Assembly (NCBI RefSeq): GCF_001467745.1 | Contig: NZ_LNYG01000013.1 | Location: 1,650,939 to 1,705,041, forward strand | Length of the DNA stretch: 54,103 bases | Reading direction: 5' to 3' | Source: Legionella jamestowniensis | Lineage (GTDB): Bacteria > Pseudomonadota > Gammaproteobacteria > Legionellales > Legionellaceae | Notes under the pieces: generated by a model | What the model was told of the DNA's origin: nothing | Seen by the model: the letters and a program-made list of their open reading frames with translations, nothing else | Databases searched by the model: none | Made by a program: the position numbers and the translations under genes | Part shown: in pieces, positions 17,424-26,952 of the stretch | Layout: each line of letters opens with the position of its first letter | Position numbering within the stretch: position 1 is the stretch's first letter

Positions 17424-17933
17424 TTATCCTTGTGAAAAAAATAATTTACAAATAGCAATTAAAGCAAAAAGAGAGTTAAGAATAGCCCATAATAAAGTAA
17501 TCGTTTTACCTTTGTAGGCTGTATAAAAGGCATAAATGGCTATAGAAAAGCTGCCTATGAAAAATATCCATTGGTTCTCGTATGAAAACCCTACGGAGAG
17601 CACTGCAATGCCTGTGATTCCTATCAAGAGAAAAATATTATTCAATTGCCCACTCATAAAATAGAAGGCTAGCAATTGAATACAAAGAAGAACAGGCAGC
17701 GCCAACTGAAGGGTGGTGCCAATTCCTAAAAGAATGGCACCATGACCCGCCATAAGAATCATTTCAAGTGCGATAAAATAAATTAACTTGAAATGAATGG
17801 AGGTAAGAAGAAGTAAAGTTGATCCGATAACATAATATTTCCCGGCAGAGGTGTTGGCTAGCCCTAAAAGCAATATGAACGAGCCAATTATACCTACTAG
17901 AAGAAATAGTTGATCCTGTATTGTTGTTTTCAC
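17424..17933 (-). CDS. Small polytopic membrane protein, unknown
   Basis: 169-residue hydrophobic protein with about six transmembrane helices, for example LFLLVGIIGSFILLLGLA and IFLLIGITGIAVLSVGF, and short loops. No catalytic or transport motif was recognised. The start is a GTG four bases after the EnhB-like gene's stop, so the two are probably one transcript continuing toward the thioredoxin-like gene. The function is unknown. Confidence 0.65.
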   Translation of the reverse strand: MKTTIQDQLFLLVGIIGSFILLLGLANTSAGKYYVIGSTLLLLTSIHFKLIYFIALEMILMAGHGAILLGIGTTLQLALPVLLCIQLLAFYFMSGQLNNIFLLIGITGIAVLSVGFSYENQWIFFIGSFSIAIYAFYTAYKGKTITLLWAILNSLFALIAICKLFFSQG

Positions 17934-17937
17934 CTAA

Positions 17938-18435
17938 TCACCAACGTAAATAAATTCCTTTTTTTGTTGCATCAGTAATAACTTCATTTTGCGATTTATT
18001 GGTAGATACCCAATAATTTCCCATATTACTTAATGCAAACTTGACACGTGGATATTGGCAAACATCTAAAACGTCACGACAATCCAATGTCCTAATGGTT
18101 TCTTCTTCTTTAATAAAACATTGAAAATGTAAATTTTCAACATCGGAAGCAAAAGCTGCCCAATTTAGAGGATCCAGTTTTGCGTTTAATGAAGGGCTCA
18201 TAAACACCTCACGGGTTTCAATTCGCTGCAACTCAATGGGCTTACTGCTGCGATTTTGAATTAAATAAAAAGATTGTTCACCTGTTTCATTGAGAATGAG
18301 CTGGGTGTCGCTAAAGCCGAATCCTCTAACTTCGCAACCATGAGGAAATTGAGTGGGCGCAGAAACCGCTCCGAATGCTTTGCCCAGATACATAATAACC
18401 ATTATTGCTGGCATCATTGCTCTACAAAATGACAT
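17938..18435 (-). CDS. EnhB-like secreted/periplasmic protein
   Basis: 165-residue protein with a signal peptide (residues 1-26, ending AFGAVSA) and GAGG well placed before the ATG. The mature part has four to five cysteines (GCEVRGFGF, FQCFI, LDCRDVLDVCQYP) that could form disulfides, and a NRSSKPIELQRIE strand pattern. It resembles, from memory, the EnhB family linked to enhanced host-cell entry in Legionella. That assignment is tentative; the safe statement is a small exported beta-rich, cysteine-containing protein. Confidence 0.55.
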   Translation of the reverse strand: MSFCRAMMPAIMVIMYLGKAFGAVSAPTQFPHGCEVRGFGFSDTQLILNETGEQSFYLIQNRSSKPIELQRIETREVFMSPSLNAKLDPLNWAAFASDVENLHFQCFIKEEETIRTLDCRDVLDVCQYPRVKFALSNMGNYWVSTNKSQNEVITDATKKGIYLRW

Positions 18436-18529
18436 GAAAAACCTCGTAAAAATTTTGGAAGCGGTATTTTAATGATAACTGCATTAAAAGTGAATCAACT
18501 TTGTATTATTTACTGGTCTACGCAGGAAG

Positions 18530-18553
18530 TATCTGGTTTCTACATTCCAGATA
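18530..18553. other. Short inverted repeat downstream of pcs
   Basis: TATCTGG and CCAGATA pair perfectly around a 10-nt loop, about 80 bases past the phosphatidylcholine synthase stop. There is no U-tract. It could be an mRNA 3' hairpin; its function is unproven. Confidence 0.3.
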
Positions 18554-18633
18554 TTTACAGAATCCAGTAATGTTACAACATTTCTTAAGCACGTGAATAA
18601 GGCTTCGAGTTAATTCATGCGTAGGCCCCGATA

Positions 18634-19398
18634 TCATTCACCATTAACTGCGACTTTGGTTTGAATCATTGGTGAGTATGTTCGGTACACACTAAGGACT
18701 AAATACATCACCACATAGCTCACTGACAAGAATAACCACATATAATCAATATGTGGATAATTCCATAACACTAGAGCAGAGCTAAGTCCATAAATTAATG
18801 AAAAGGTATGCATTACAATTTTTAAGTAACGGTATTTAGTCAAATAATCAAGGCGAGATGGATAAACGTATTTAATGGGTACGAAAATAAGTACGCACAA
18901 AATCGCTAATATCCACGCATTGGTATACATTGAAGTGTCAAAAATGAACATATAAAAAACAGCAATATTCCAGTAACAGGGAAAGCCTTTAAAGAAATGA
19001 TCCGGTGTTTTGGCATCACTCTGACAAAATTGATAAGACGAGGTAATTGTAATCGCTATAATAAGGATTAATAAGTAGTTGGCCGGTAACATGTCAGGTT
19101 TTACGTAAAGGAAAAAGCAAGGTGTAATGACGTAATTTAAATAATCTACAATATTGTCAAGCAAAGTTCCGTCTATATTAGGGAGTACAGATTTGACACG
19201 AACCAATCTTGCTAATGTGCCGTCAACTGCATCGATGACGACTGTAATGGCCATAAACCATAATGCCTGTATGTAATCATGTTGATAAATTTTGACAAGA
19301 GTAAGTACACCAAAACAGGCAGCACTTGCTGTGAAAGCATGCACAGCCCAGGCAACCAAATAATGAGCGGGGTGGTAGCCTAGTTTTTTATTTGTCAT
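18634..19398 (-). CDS. pcs: Phosphatidylcholine synthase
   Basis: Integral membrane CDP-alcohol phosphatidyltransferase that joins CDP-diacylglycerol and free choline to make phosphatidylcholine. The protein has 254 residues and about eight membrane helices. The signature is DAVDGTLARLVRVKS followed by NIDGTLLDNIVDY, the spacing variant (extra residues before the second Asp pair) that marks Pcs rather than PgsA or PssA. Later segments, FFKGFPCYWNIAVFYMF and YPSRLDYLTKYRYLK, also match Pcs. AGGA precedes the ATG. Legionella relies on this pathway to use host choline. It is divergent from the aldehyde dehydrogenase gene across 277 bases in which I see no clear element beyond AT-rich promoter-like DNA. 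Confidence 0.92.
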   Translation of the reverse strand: MTNKKLGYHPAHYLVAWAVHAFTASAACFGVLTLVKIYQHDYIQALWFMAITVVIDAVDGTLARLVRVKSVLPNIDGTLLDNIVDYLNYVITPCFFLYVKPDMLPANYLLILIIAITITSSYQFCQSDAKTPDHFFKGFPCYWNIAVFYMFIFDTSMYTNAWILAILCVLIFVPIKYVYPSRLDYLTKYRYLKIVMHTFSLIYGLSSALVLWNYPHIDYMWLFLSVSYVVMYLVLSVYRTYSPMIQTKVAVNGE

Positions 19399-19675
19399 TG
19401 TTTATCCTAATTATGTAATTACTCGTTCGTACTGCTTTTTATTTGTTTTTAATTGAGTAGTCAATACAAATAGCCAATACCCAAAATTAGCAAAATAGTA
19501 GCAACAATCAAAAGTGGTGTGCAAGAAACTAAATGAGTAATTCTTTAATTTTATAAATATCAAGCGTTAGAATTATCATCTGTTGAACTTTTTGATTTAA
19601 ATATAAACTCCTATGAAGAGTTTGCGTAGCGCCTATCATAAGCTACACTGAAGAAAAATACTCGGAGGTAATAAC

Positions 19676-21043
19676 ATGATAATTCAAACTGTTAATCCAG
19701 CCACGGAAGAGGTATTGAATGAATATCACCTTCTTACTGAAGAACAGATAGAAGCCTGTATTGACGCGGCTCAGGTTAGTTTTAAAGTGTGGAAAAAAAC
19801 ACCTTTTTCCCAACGTAAACAGCTCATGTTGAATCTGGCAAAACTCTTAAGGGATAAAAAAGAGGAGCTTGCCCTATTAATCGCAAAAGAGATGGGTAAA
19901 CCCATTACATCCGGTAAAGCGGAAATTGAAAAATGTGCCTGGGTTTGTGAGCACTATGCTGAAAATGCTGAGCACTATCTGCAACCACGCTCTATACAAA
20001 CTGAAATGAAGAAAACGAAGGTATGCTACCAACCTTTAGGTATCGTTTTTGCAATTATGCCCTGGAATTTTCCTTTCTGGCAGGTCTTTCGTTTTGCAGT
20101 GCCTGCACTCATGGCTGGGAATGCTGCAATTCTAAAGCATGCCCCTATTTCCACTGGTACAGGAAACAAAATTGCTGCATTGTTTGAAGAGGCTGGTTTT
20201 CCAAAGCACTTATTTCAGCATTTTGTTTTAGATAATGATTTAGCTGCCAAAGTGATTGCCAATAATAAAATTGTGGCAGTGACTCTAACAGGAAGTGAAA
20301 AGGCCGGCGCTGCAGTGGCTTCCAATGCGGCCGAGCATTTAAAAAAAGCAGTATTGGAACTGGGGGGTAGTGATCCTTATCTAGTCTTGCATGATGCCGA
20401 TCTTGATTTAGCAGCTAAAGCCATTGTTACTTCACGTTTGAATAATAGTGGCCAGGTTTGCATCGCAGCCAAGCGTATCCTGGCGGTGGAACCCATTCAT
20501 GATAAATTGGTAGAAAAAATCAAGGCTTTAATGGCGAATTACCAAATGGGGGATCCGCTAGATGAAAAAACGAATATGGGCCCAATGGCGCGTGACGATT
20601 TGCGTCAATCTCTTCATGAGCAAGTGGTCAAAAGCGTAAAATCAGGTGCGAAGTTAATAGAGGGCGGGGAAATACCAAAGCGTAAAGGGTTTTACTACCC
20701 ACCTACTTTATTGTTGAATGTGAAAAAAGGCATGCCCGCTTTTGATGAAGAATTATTTGGACCGGTTTTAGCCGTTACAAAAGTTAAAGACGAGGCTGAG
20801 GCTATACAAATGGCCAATGATACCTCTTATGGGTTGGGGGCTGCTGTTTTTACCAAAGATTTAGCGCGTGGTGAACATATTGCCCAATATGAGATAGAAG
20901 CCGGAGCCTGCTTTGTAAACGCGCTTGTTGCATCGGATCCCAGGGTTCCTTTTGGGGGTATAAAGCGTTCTGGATTCGGTCGTGAACTCTCTAAAGAGGG
21001 TATTTTGGAGTTTGTAAATACAAAAGCGGTTGCGGTTAACTAA
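19676..21043 (+). CDS. Succinate-semialdehyde-type NAD(P) aldehyde dehydrogenase
   Basis: 455-residue cytosolic aldehyde dehydrogenase. The catalytic set is complete: N131 (PWNFP), E228 (LELGGSDPY) and nucleophile C262 (NNSGQVCIAAKR). The short length and the VNPATEEVL start place it with E. coli Sad (YneI)/GabD-like enzymes, which oxidise succinic semialdehyde to succinate in GABA and related catabolism. The exact substrate is inferred. A strong GGAGGT lies before the ATG, and an intrinsic terminator follows. The next gene, NAD-glutamate dehydrogenase, would supply the same carbon route into the TCA cycle but has its own start region. Confidence 0.85.
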   Translation: MIIQTVNPATEEVLNEYHLLTEEQIEACIDAAQVSFKVWKKTPFSQRKQLMLNLAKLLRDKKEELALLIAKEMGKPITSGKAEIEKCAWVCEHYAENAEHYLQPRSIQTEMKKTKVCYQPLGIVFAIMPWNFPFWQVFRFAVPALMAGNAAILKHAPISTGTGNKIAALFEEAGFPKHLFQHFVLDNDLAAKVIANNKIVAVTLTGSEKAGAAVASNAAEHLKKAVLELGGSDPYLVLHDADLDLAAKAIVTSRLNNSGQVCIAAKRILAVEPIHDKLVEKIKALMANYQMGDPLDEKTNMGPMARDDLRQSLHEQVVKSVKSGAKLIEGGEIPKRKGFYYPPTLLLNVKKGMPAFDEELFGPVLAVTKVKDEAEAIQMANDTSYGLGAAVFTKDLARGEHIAQYEIEAGACFVNALVASDPRVPFGGIKRSGFGRELSKEGILEFVNTKAVAVN

Positions 21044-21109
21044 CTTAAGATCGCAAAAGAAACCAAAAAAATGCTAATTTGATTAAATATATTAAATACT
21101 GGCTGTAAG

Positions 21110-21153
21110 TTGTCGCGTAGAGGTATATAATTCGCGACAATTTTTATTTTTTC
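21110..21153 (+). terminator. Intrinsic terminator after the aldehyde dehydrogenase gene
   Basis: TTGTCGCG pairs perfectly with CGCGACAA (8 bp, 15-nt loop), followed directly by TTTTTATTTTTT. It ends 22 bases before the glutamate dehydrogenase ATG. The loop contains TATAAT, so a promoter for the next gene may overlap the terminator. Confidence 0.75.
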
Positions 21154-21175
21154 ATGCCTAAATGAGGTGAAATGA

Positions 21176-24100
21176 ATGTCTTATAAATTCGAAGAGGGTA
21201 AAGATTTAATCATTGATGCGGTGGTTACTCGGTTAAAAGAAAAAATGGAAGGTGTACAAGCTTCATTTTGTACTGAGTTTGTTCGCCAATTTTATGGTAC
21301 GGTAGCACTTGAAGATTTACGGGAATGGGATGTTGAAGATTTATACGGTGCTGCAGTTAATTTCTGGTCTCTTATTCAGCAACGCGAGCCTGATGAAACA
21401 AAAATTCGAATCTATAACCCTGATTTTGAACGCCATGGCTGGCAAACAACCCACACTGTAGTCGAAATTATTACAGAAGACATGCCCTTTTTAGTCGATT
21501 CATTAAGAATGGTAATTAATCGCCTCGGTTTAGTTTCGCATCTAATTATGCACATGGGTGGTTTGCGATTACAAAGAAATAAAAATAACCAGGTTACAGC
21601 GATATATTCCCGTAAAAAAGAAGGGGAGACTGATGGGGATGGAGTGTCCACAGAGGCCGCTATTTTTATAGAAATTGATCGGCAAACAGATCCCTCGATT
21701 CTTGAAGATTTACATAATAATTTTGAGCGCGTATTAGAAGATAACCGTGTTGTGGTAAAAGATTGGATTCCGATGCGTAAGAAGGTCCGTGAGGCTATTG
21801 CAGAGCTTGATCAGGTTTCCTCAGTCCTTGATCCCGCAGAAGTAGAAGAAACGAAAGCGTTTTTAAACTGGATAGAAGATCACCACTTTACCTTCTTGGG
21901 TGTTAGGGATTATGAGCTGGTACAAAAGGGTCAGGAGACCATCCTACAGCCTTTGCCAGAGACAGGGCTAGGGGTGCTCCGTCAAAGTATGAGTAAATCA
22001 AGTGCACGCAGTATTTCTGCAATGACCCCGGAAGCCAGAGAACATACCTTATCATCCCGCATCCTGGTAATGTCTAAAACCAATACAGAAGCCACTGTAC
22101 ACCGCCGCGCTTATACCGATTATATTGGTATCAAACGGTTTAATAAAAAGGGACAGGTCATCGGCGAGCGTCGTATTATCGGTTTGTACACCTCGGCAGC
22201 TTATAATACCAACCCGAAACATATTCCATTTTTGCGCCATAAAGTGGCGTTAATTATGCAAAACTCAAACCTCAATCCCCGCGGGCATGCCGGTAAAGTT
22301 CTTTTGAATATATTAGAAACTTTGCCACGCGACGACTTAATTCAAGGTTCAGAGGATGAGTTATTAGAAATTGCAATGGGCATTTACTATATGCAAGAGC
22401 GCCGTCGTATCCGTATGTTTGCTCGCGTTGATGTCTATCGCCGCTTTGTTTCCTGTCTTGTATACGTCCCAAAAGAACGTTTTAATACTGAATTGCGGCA
22501 AGAGATGCAAAAAATCCTTTCTGAAAGTTTTAACTCTCATGAAATTACGTTTTCAACCTGGTTTTCAGAGTCGGTTCTAGCACGTATTCATTTTATGATA
22601 CGTACGAATCCCCAAGATACTACGCAATGGGACTTTAAAGAGATCGAACAACGTTTGATTGAAGTAGGGCGCACATGGACTGATGATATGCAGCATTTTC
22701 TTTTCGAGACTTTTGGTGAAGAAAGTGCGAATAGATTATACAGCCGCTACAAAAATGCATTTCCCGTGGCCTACTCTGCGAATTTTTCACCGAGAACGGC
22801 TGTTTATGATATCAAGCATATAGAAGCCTTATCGTCAACACATCCTTTAGTGATGAATTTTTATAAATTAATGGATGAAAAAACGGAAAGTTTTCGTTTA
22901 AAAATTTATCAGCATGACAATACCATTCCCCTGTCTGATGTGTTGCCTATTGTTGAGCGTTTAGGCATGAGGGCAATTAGTGAGCGTCCTTATCAACTAA
23001 AATTTGAAGATGGTAAAGAAACCTGGATTAATGATTTTGCGTTACAGTATACGCGAGGAACGCAGTTTGAAATTGATGATATTAAAGACCTCTTTCAAAA
23101 TGCATTTGCTAGTGTGTGGTTTGGTGAGGCAGAAAATGATGGGTTTAATCAATTAATTCTCGGAGCGGAACTGGATTGGCGCCAGGTCGCAGTTTTGCGA
23201 ACCTACGCTAGATACTTTAAACAGATTGGATCGACCTTTAGCCAGGAATATATTGAGTCAGCACTTAATAATAACGCCCTGATTGCTAAAAAATTGGTTG
23301 AATTGTTTGAGACACGCTTTAACCCTTCGCTTGAAGGCAATCGTGAAGAAGAATGCACCAGAATAACCAATGAAATTTTTGTGGCCCTCGATGATGTAGC
23401 TAATCTTGATGAAGATAAAATCATTAGACAATATATACAAACAATCCAATCAACACTTAGAACTAATTATTATCAAATCGATAAAAAAGGAAACTTCAAA
23501 AGTTATATTTCTGTTAAATTAAATAGCAAAGAAATTCCAGGGGTACCGAAGCCTTATCCAATGTTTGAAATCTTTGTTTACTCGCCGAAATTCGAGGGGG
23601 TTCATTTGCGCGGGGGGCGGGTTGCGCGAGGAGGATTGCGCTGGTCTGATCGTAGGGAAGATTTCCGCACAGAAATCCTGGGTCTCATGAAAGCCCAACA
23701 GGTTAAAAATGCTGTTATTGTTCCTAGTGGGGCAAAGGGAGGTTTCGTACCCAAACAATTACCTGTTAATGGGTCACGTGAAGAAATTTTGGCAGAGGGT
23801 ATCCTATGTTACAAATTTTTTATCCGTGGACTACTGGATATTACTGATAATTATAGTCAAGGTATGATTGCCAAACCTGTTAATGTGGTCTGTTATGATG
23901 AGGATGATCCTTATTTAGTTGTTGCTGCGGATAAAGGAACCGCTACATTTTCAGATATAGCTAACGAAATTTCATTAGAATATGGGTTCTGGTTAGGGGA
24001 CGCTTTTGCGTCAGGTGGTTCTGTTGGCTATGACCATAAGAAAATGGGGATTACTGCAAGAGGAGCTTGGGAGTCTGTAAAACGTCATTTTTATGAAATG

Positions 24101-26053
24101 AATCGTGATATCCAAACCAGTGATTTTACAGTAGTTGGTATTGGTGACATGGGTGGGGACGTCTTTGGAAATGGAATGCTCCTATCCAGACATATCAAAT
24201 TGTTGGGTGCATTTAACCACATGCATATTTTTGTTGATCCAGATCCCTGCCCTGAAGCAAGTTTTAAAGAGCGTGAACGTTTATTTAACTTGCCTCGTTC
24301 TACCTGGGCTGACTATGATAAAAAACTCCTTTCTAAAGGTGGTGGTGTTTTTAATCGAAGTGCTAAATCAATCACCGTTAGTAAGGAAATGCAAGAAGCT
24401 TTTGGCATCAAACAGGCATCTATCGAGCCTAATGAATTGATACGTGTGCTCTTGAGAGCAAAAGTTGATTTATTATGGAGTGCTGGAATCGGTACTTTTG
24501 TTAAGGCCCAAACTGAAAGCCACAGTGACGTGGGTGACAGGACAAATGATGCAATTCGAATTAACGCTAAGCAGTTGCGCTGCAAGGTTGTTGGTGAGGG
24601 TGGAAACTTAGGTTTAACGCAATTGGCACGAGTAGAGTATGCATTGAATGGTGGTCTTATCTTTACTGACTTTATTGATAACTCAGCAGGTGTTAATTGC
24701 TCAGACAAAGAAGTGAACATCAAAATTTTGCTTGATGGTATTGTTGCTACAGGGGATTTGACCGAGAAACAGCGAAATGAATTACTGAGTGAAATGACGG
24801 ATGAAGTCGCTGCATTAGTATTACGGGATAATTTTGCCCAACCTCGCGCCATTAGTCTTGCTGCCACACAGTCTGCGCAGTCGGTAGAGCTTCATAGTCG
24901 CTATATTAACGATTTGGAACGAAGTGGCAAATTGGATAGAGAACTTGAGTTCCTACCCAATGAAAAAGTATTGATGGAGCGTAAGCTAATGGGTAGGGGT
25001 TTGACTCGTCCTGGCATTTCAGTCTTGCTTTGTTACACAAAAACTATTTTAAAAGAGCAAATTCTGGCCTCGAATGTCCCGGAAGATGCTTATTTAAAGG
25101 AAACATTAATTAATTGCTTTCCAAAGCCGTTACAAGAGCGTTTTAGCAAGCAAATACAAAATCACCCTCTAAAGCGTGAAATTATTGCAACGAGATTAAG
25201 TAATCTTATAGTAAATGAAATGGGCTTTACTTTTGTTTATCGGTTACAAGATGAAACCGGTGCGCCTGTTTCTGCGATTGTGCGGGCTTACATGATTGGA
25301 AGAAGTGTTCTTAATCTTGAAACAATTTGGAATGAGATTGCTGCATTGGGTACCACCATTACGGCAGAAAAACAAAATGAATTAATGATGCTTTACTTGC
25401 GTTTACTCAGGCGTGTGACTCGCTGGTTCTTAAGAAGCCAACGTATGGGCTTAAATATCAGTAAAGCTGTAAAATATTATAGTGCGGGTGTTAAAGAGTT
25501 TAAAAATGCGTTTCCAGACATTCTTGGTGAAAGTAATCGCGCCCAATACGATAAACATTTTGATGACTATATAGAGCTGGGTATACCAAAGGGACTTGCG
25601 CATGAGTTAACCCTCACCCGAGCCTTGTTCTCTGCTTTAGACGTTATTGAAGTAAGTCATAATACAGGAATTGGTGTTACAAAAGTTGCGGAAGTCTATT
25701 TTGGCATTGGGGAGTTTCTCAATCTGGCCTGGATTCGTACACAGGTCATTTCTCATCCTACAGAAAATCACTGGGAATCTTTATCCAGGGAAGCTTTGCG
25801 GGATGATTTGGACTGGCAACAGCGGCAATTAACTGCAGGAATTATCAATCTTTCTGATAGAAAAAAAGACTTTATGCATTGTCTGGCTTCCTGGTCGGAA
25901 AACCATCTTGCCCTTATTGATAGATGGCGTCATGTTCTATCTGACTTACGTTCTAGTCCTACTCTTAACTACACGATGTTCTTTGTGGCTATTCGAGAGT
26001 TGCTGGATTTAACGCAAACAACAATGCAAATGTCCACCAAAGAGGTTGCCTAA
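21176..26053 (+). CDS. gdhB: NAD-specific glutamate dehydrogenase, large (~180 kDa) type
   Basis: 1625-residue enzyme that deaminates glutamate to 2-oxoglutarate and ammonia with NAD+, a central step when amino acids are the carbon source, as in Legionella. The length matches the GDH-180 class. The N-terminal ~700 residues are regulatory, ACT-like and helical (IITEDMPFLVDSLRMVINRL at ~100). The catalytic part begins near residue 800 (HLRGGRVARGGLRWSDR), with the Lys-rich KAQQVKNAVIVPSGAKGGF substrate site. The dinucleotide fold follows near 990 (GIGDMGGDVFGNG), then a long helical tail. GAGGTG precedes the ATG at good spacing. It is monocistronic, ending in a repeat. Confidence 0.95.
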   Translation: MSYKFEEGKDLIIDAVVTRLKEKMEGVQASFCTEFVRQFYGTVALEDLREWDVEDLYGAAVNFWSLIQQREPDETKIRIYNPDFERHGWQTTHTVVEIITEDMPFLVDSLRMVINRLGLVSHLIMHMGGLRLQRNKNNQVTAIYSRKKEGETDGDGVSTEAAIFIEIDRQTDPSILEDLHNNFERVLEDNRVVVKDWIPMRKKVREAIAELDQVSSVLDPAEVEETKAFLNWIEDHHFTFLGVRDYELVQKGQETILQPLPETGLGVLRQSMSKSSARSISAMTPEAREHTLSSRILVMSKTNTEATVHRRAYTDYIGIKRFNKKGQVIGERRIIGLYTSAAYNTNPKHIPFLRHKVALIMQNSNLNPRGHAGKVLLNILETLPRDDLIQGSEDELLEIAMGIYYMQERRRIRMFARVDVYRRFVSCLVYVPKERFNTELRQEMQKILSESFNSHEITFSTWFSESVLARIHFMIRTNPQDTTQWDFKEIEQRLIEVGRTWTDDMQHFLFETFGEESANRLYSRYKNAFPVAYSANFSPRTAVYDIKHIEALSSTHPLVMNFYKLMDEKTESFRLKIYQHDNTIPLSDVLPIVERLGMRAISERPYQLKFEDGKETWINDFALQYTRGTQFEIDDIKDLFQNAFASVWFGEAENDGFNQLILGAELDWRQVAVLRTYARYFKQIGSTFSQEYIESALNNNALIAKKLVELFETRFNPSLEGNREEECTRITNEIFVALDDVANLDEDKIIRQYIQTIQSTLRTNYYQIDKKGNFKSYISVKLNSKEIPGVPKPYPMFEIFVYSPKFEGVHLRGGRVARGGLRWSDRREDFRTEILGLMKAQQVKNAVIVPSGAKGGFVPKQLPVNGSREEILAEGILCYKFFIRGLLDITDNYSQGMIAKPVNVVCYDEDDPYLVVAADKGTATFSDIANEISLEYGFWLGDAFASGGSVGYDHKKMGITARGAWESVKRHFYEMNRDIQTSDFTVVGIGDMGGDVFGNGMLLSRHIKLLGAFNHMHIFVDPDPCPEASFKERERLFNLPRSTWADYDKKLLSKGGGVFNRSAKSITVSKEMQEAFGIKQASIEPNELIRVLLRAKVDLLWSAGIGTFVKAQTESHSDVGDRTNDAIRINAKQLRCKVVGEGGNLGLTQLARVEYALNGGLIFTDFIDNSAGVNCSDKEVNIKILLDGIVATGDLTEKQRNELLSEMTDEVAALVLRDNFAQPRAISLAATQSAQSVELHSRYINDLERSGKLDRELEFLPNEKVLMERKLMGRGLTRPGISVLLCYTKTILKEQILASNVPEDAYLKETLINCFPKPLQERFSKQIQNHPLKREIIATRLSNLIVNEMGFTFVYRLQDETGAPVSAIVRAYMIGRSVLNLETIWNEIAALGTTITAEKQNELMMLYLRLLRRVTRWFLRSQRMGLNISKAVKYYSAGVKEFKNAFPDILGESNRAQYDKHFDDYIELGIPKGLAHELTLTRALFSALDVIEVSHNTGIGVTKVAEVYFGIGEFLNLAWIRTQVISHPTENHWESLSREALRDDLDWQQRQLTAGIINLSDRKKDFMHCLASWSENHLALIDRWRHVLSDLRSSPTLNYTMFFVAIRELLDLTQTTMQMSTKEVA

Positions 26054-26373
26054 TCTTGCATATTCTCTTTGGCAGTAGTCTTTAGATCTCAACGCTATCC
26101 TACATACTGCGGCTTGTCCGCAGTATCCAAAAGGTGCTGGTTTTGGTCCTGGTTTCGAATCCTGGATACCGCGAACAAGTCGCGGTAAGTAGGAGTAGGA
26201 ATTTAGTAGTAGGAGCTGGGTTTAATGACACTGATGAAATGATAGCGTCATCAAGATTATTCCTGTAATCGTATGACAGGTGTCATCGGATCAAGCTTGC
26301 GGTGGTCTAAAGGACTTGATTGTAGGATTGGCAGAGGTAAAATGCTCTCTCTTTAATTAATAAAGGAATTAGA
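26054..26373. repeat. Intergenic element with 32-bp inverted arms
   Basis: Positions 26098-26129 and 26163-26194 form 32-bp arms with about five mismatches (TCCTACATACTGCGGCTTGT... against the reverse of ...ACAAGTCGCGGTAAGTAGGA) around a 33-nt loop. It follows the glutamate dehydrogenase stop and could fold into a long hairpin in its mRNA. The rest of the interval is the cytochrome b561 leader; AAAGGA precedes its ATG. Confidence 0.65.
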
Positions 26374-26952
26374 ATGTTAGAACCAGCTAAGGAATACTCT
26401 CCAAGTTTTAAATTTATCCATTGGCTTATCGCCCTGTTAGTAATTCTAATGCTGAGTGCAGGCTTTTTTTTAGAAGACTTACCTGAGCAATACATAGGCT
26501 CTGCTTTTATGGTCCATAAATCAATAGGTATTACTATCCTTTTTCTCATGATTTTTCGTTTAGTTTGGGTCAGTCACAAAGGAAAATTGCCGTTACCAGA
26601 GTCAGTGCCTTTATGGGAAAAAATATTTTCTCGCTTGGTGCAATATAGTTTTTATCTTTTTTTAATTCTTATGCCTTTAAGCGGCTGGATAATGTCTGTT
26701 GCGGGAGAAAGAATACCAGCCTATTTTGGTTTATTCTCGATGCCATTGCCATGGATTAAACCAGATAAGCAATTAGCGCATTTTATGGAAGAGGTACATG
26801 GGATAATTGCCTGGGTTTTGATTGGATTGATTGTTCTTCACATTGTTGGCGCATTAAAGCATCATTTTTATGATAAAGACAATGTCTTGCTAACTATGTT
26901 GCCCCGGCGCAAAAAAGCGAAGGCAACAGTCGAAATGATTAAAAATTCGTAA
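26374..26952 (+). CDS. Cytochrome b561
   Basis: 192-residue inner-membrane di-heme cytochrome b of the bacterial b561 (CybB-like) family. It has four membrane helices and the four expected heme-ligand histidines: H16 (FKFIHWLIA), H48 (FMVHKSIG), H142 (EEVHGIIAW) and H156 (IVLHIVGALKHH). Members pass electrons from quinol, often to superoxide or a partner oxidoreductase; the partner is unknown here. AAAGGA lies upstream of the ATG. The 3' end overlaps the convergent ygfZ by 14 bases. Confidence 0.88.
   Translation: MLEPAKEYSPSFKFIHWLIALLVILMLSAGFFLEDLPEQYIGSAFMVHKSIGITILFLMIFRLVWVSHKGKLPLPESVPLWEKIFSRLVQYSFYLFLILMPLSGWIMSVAGERIPAYFGLFSMPLPWIKPDKQLAHFMEEVHGIIAWVLIGLIVLHIVGALKHHFYDKDNVLLTMLPRRKKAKATVEMIKNS

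Noticed and set aside
24313-24867. 184-codon frame opposite the glutamate dehydrogenase gene
   Set aside because: It is a shadow of a strongly coding gene, with serine/leucine-rich composition and no family features or start signal.
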